Of a stretch of DNA of 7,440 nucleotides, positions 5,248-7,440 are shown one piece after another. The notes under the pieces are model-generated. The model was given only the letters and a program-made list of their open reading frames with translations, made no database searches and was not told the origin of the DNA. Every line of letters starts with the position of its first letter. The first letter of the stretch is position 1. The translations under genes and the position numbers were made by a program. Origin of the DNA: an uncultured Chitinophagaceae bacterium (GTDB lineage Bacteria; Bacteroidota; Bacteroidia; Chitinophagales; Chitinophagaceae); the NCBI GenBank assembly GCA_946479005.1, contig CAMLEM010000076.1, positions 1-7,440 of the forward strand. Reading direction: 5' to 3'.

Positions 5248-7440
5248 TTGAACCTTAGGACTGCTCATATTCTCCGTACTGGTTTAGCTATGGCCATCCT
5301 GGCCATCTTTGCCCAGGCCAATGCAGGCTTTTTCAATGGCAGGAGAACACCTGTGGATTTCAATGCTGATACGAACCGTTACCCCATTTACGATCGTTAC
5401 GGAGATCCTTACAGCTGGCGCAACCGGAACAGCTTTGATCTTCTGGATACCTCCATCATCAAAAGGACGATCGAATACGACCCGCGCACGAACCAGTATT
5501 ATATCATCGAAAAGATCGGTGACAAATATTATCGTACGCCCACCGCGTTCACGATGGAAGAGTTCCTGCGGTTGCAGGGCAGAAGAGATGAAATAGATTA
5601 TTTTAAAAAGCGTTCTGCGCTGCTGGCCAATATGAACCGTCGCCTTTTCAAGCCGAAATTCAAGGTTTCGAACGACTGGTTCAACCGGATCATCGGCGCA
5701 GGTCCCGACGGTAAAGTAAAAATCGATATACGTCCCTCCGGCTACGTTGACTTCCTGGCAGGGTACCAGGGGCAGAACATCAAGAATCCCACGCTCCCCG
5801 AGCGCGCGAGAAAGAATGGCGGCTTTGATTTCAATATGAACTCCCAGCTCCAGGTGGATGCCAACCTTGGGGAGAAGCTGAAACTCCCGATCAACTATAA
5901 TACCCTGGCCAATTTCCAGTTCGAGAACCAGCTCAAGCTCGATTATCGCGGGCAGGATGATGACATCCTCAAGATCTTCCAGGCCGGGAACACGAATTTT
6001 GCTTCCAAGGGAACCCTGATCCCGGGAGCGCAGTCCTTATTCGGTATCAAAACGCAACTTCAGTTCGGAAAGCTTTTCATCACCACCGTTCTTGCCAACC
6101 AGCAATCCCAGCGGCAATCTCTGGGACTCCAGGGCGGTACTGCTGCACAAAGTTTTTCTTTGAAAGCCGATGAATATGATGAGAACCGGCACTTTCTTTT
6201 GGCGCAATATTTCCGCAACAATTACAATAAGACCCTTGCCAAACTTCCCGTGGTGGATTCAAGGATCCAGGTGTTGCGAATGGAAGTTTGGGTGACGAAC
6301 AGGAATGGCAGCACCACCGACACCCGGGATATCGTGGGGTTGATGGACCTGGGAGAAAGGAATCCTTACAGAAGTGACATTCTCACCGGGCAGGGAGATG
6401 TGCTGCCGCGCAATGAGGCAAACGACCTCTACGCGAACCTCACATCCAATCCCAATTTCCGGAACTCTTCACTGGTGCAAAACCAGCTCACCACTTTTGG
6501 CTTATTGCCTGTGCAGGATTTTGAAAAAACCTTTGCCCGCAAACTGAACCAGGGGGACTATTATTATAATCCACAGGTTGGATTCCTTTCCCTGAATTCA
6601 CCTCTTCAGCCTGACGAGGTTTTAGGCGTGGCTTACCAGTATACTTATAATGGGCGTGTTTACCAGGTGGGTGAATTCTCCCAGGATGTGCCCCCGGATA
6701 CAACGGGTACTTCACAGCGCGTGCTCTTCCTGAAATTATTAAAGGCCACTTCGCAGCGGACCAACCTGCCGATCTGGGACCTGATGATGAAGAACGTTTA
6801 TTCCGTGGGATATGGAATGCTCGACAGAACTGATTTCAAACTGGATGTACTTTATGAAGAACCGAGTTTGGGAGAGAAGCGTTACCTGCCTCCGGACAGT
6901 GTGCTGCCACAGTACCGCGGGCAACCCATCATTAGCCTGGTGAACCTCGACCGGTTGAATAACCAGAACGATCCGCAGCCGGACGGCGTCTTCGATTTCG
7001 TGGAGGGCTTCACCGTGATCTCTTCACAAAGCCGCATCATCTTCCCGGTGCTAGAGCCTTTCGGCCACGACCTGGATTATGTTTTTCCAACCAATGACCT
7101 GAGGGACAGGTTCCTGTATTATCCCCTGTATGATACCATCAAGGCCATCGCCCAGACCTATGCCAATCTCAACCGTTATAAAATGGTGGGCCGTTCCCGT
7201 TCCAGCGGAGGACCGGGCGGGGCTGCTGAATACCAGCTGGGCTATAATATCCCCAGGGGATCCGTTACCGTTACGGCGGGCGGACAAACCCTGATGGAGA
7301 ACGTGGACTATGAGATCAACTATGATCTCGGTTCTCTTCGCGTGATCAACCAGGCCATTTTGAATTCCGGTATTCCGGTGAATATCCAGTACGAGAACAA
7401 CCAGGCCTTCGGGTTCCAGAATAAGAATTTTATGGGTATC
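5248..7440 (+). CDS. sprA: SprA, type IX secretion outer-membrane translocon, N-terminal part (3' end outside window)
   Basis: SprA (Sov in Porphyromonas) is the very large outer-membrane beta-barrel channel of the Bacteroidota type IX secretion system, exporting cell-surface adhesins and enzymes and needed for gliding where present. The frame runs uninterrupted from 5248 to the window edge, giving 731 of an expected roughly 2,400 residues. A TTG start at 5248 yields a signal peptide with Arg4 and Arg10, a hydrophobic core (GLAMAILAIFA) and an ANA cleavage box after residue 26. It is preceded by purine-rich GAGAAAA. The alternative ATG at 5290 would lose both arginines. Recognisable SprA N-terminal sequence includes IKRTIEYDPRTNQYYIIEKIGDKYYRTP split over residues 71-98, then PTLPERARKNGGFDFNMN (181-198) and strand-like segments such as LFGIKTQLQFGKLFITT (264-280). 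Linkage with ruvA upstream is, as I recall, common in the phylum. Confidence 0.92.
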   Translation, partial: MNLRTAHILRTGLAMAILAIFAQANAGFFNGRRTPVDFNADTNRYPIYDRYGDPYSWRNRNSFDLLDTSIIKRTIEYDPRTNQYYIIEKIGDKYYRTPTAFTMEEFLRLQGRRDEIDYFKKRSALLANMNRRLFKPKFKVSNDWFNRIIGAGPDGKVKIDIRPSGYVDFLAGYQGQNIKNPTLPERARKNGGFDFNMNSQLQVDANLGEKLKLPINYNTLANFQFENQLKLDYRGQDDDILKIFQAGNTNFASKGTLIPGAQSLFGIKTQLQFGKLFITTVLANQQSQRQSLGLQGGTAAQSFSLKADEYDENRHFLLAQYFRNNYNKTLAKLPVVDSRIQVLRMEVWVTNRNGSTTDTRDIVGLMDLGERNPYRSDILTGQGDVLPRNEANDLYANLTSNPNFRNSSLVQNQLTTFGLLPVQDFEKTFARKLNQGDYYYNPQVGFLSLNSPLQPDEVLGVAYQYTYNGRVYQVGEFSQDVPPDTTGTSQRVLFLKLLKATSQRTNLPIWDLMMKNVYSVGYGMLDRTDFKLDVLYEEPSLGEKRYLPPDSVLPQYRGQPIISLVNLDRLNNQNDPQPDGVFDFVEGFTVISSQSRIIFPVLEPFGHDLDYVFPTNDLRDRFLYYPLYDTIKAIAQTYANLNRYKMVGRSRSSGGPGGAAEYQLGYNIPRGSVTVTAGGQTLMENVDYEINYDLGSLRVINQAILNSGIPVNIQYENNQAFGFQNKNFMGI

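Noticed and set aside
5309..5596. A 95-codon + strand frame starting inside sprA
   Set aside because: It is out of frame with the uninterrupted 731-codon sprA frame and has a compositionally odd translation rich in Thr, Arg and Ser; a shadow.
6080..7287. Minus-strand open frames opposite sprA
   Set aside because: They are short, have no motifs, and are antisense to a continuous conserved coding sequence.
1..7440. Search for CRISPR arrays, tRNA/rRNA, insertion sequences, toxin-antitoxin or phage-defence genes
   Set aside because: Nothing of the kind is visible; all genes are core metabolic, repair or secretion genes and base composition looks even throughout.

Overview
The window reads as ordinary, tightly packed chromosomal DNA from a member of the Bacteroidota. 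The strongest evidence is the N-terminal third of sprA, which encodes the giant outer-membrane channel of the type IX secretion system and is known only in this phylum. Several genes also lack Shine-Dalgarno sequences and carry TAnnTTTG-like -7 promoter elements just upstream of the start codon, which is the Bacteroidota promoter type. The moderate GC content and protein character would fit a Chitinophagaceae/Sphingobacteriia-type organism, but the family is an inference.

Layout, left to right: the 3' part of folE (GTP cyclohydrolase I, +, cut by the window start); fabD (malonyl-CoA:ACP transacylase, +); a leftward two-gene operon (3020 down to 1357) encoding a PLP-dependent transsulfuration-type enzyme followed by an SSAT-like GNAT acetyltransferase with an ATGA overlap; a DinB-fold putative metalloenzyme (+); fabH (ketoacyl-ACP synthase III, -); ruvA (Holliday junction protein, +); and the start of sprA (+, running off the right edge). 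No stretch without a gene is longer than about 75 bases. There are no RNA genes, mobile elements or CRISPR arrays.

How the genes relate: fabD and fabH both serve initiation of type II fatty acid synthesis, but they sit about 2.2 kb apart on opposite strands, each with its own apparent promoter rather than in a fab operon. The transsulfuration enzyme and the acetyltransferase are almost certainly co-translated. ruvA and sprA are close together on the same strand but functionally unrelated.

I do not see an undescribed multi-gene system here. What merits a second look is small-scale: a 12-base extended -7 motif shared by the fabD, fabH and ruvA promoters; a palindrome lying exactly midway between the divergent fabH and ruvA -7 elements; a probably leaderless ruvA mRNA; two convergent gene pairs whose stop codons abut base-to-base as TGA|TCA; and a TTG start for sprA that supplies a proper signal peptide.
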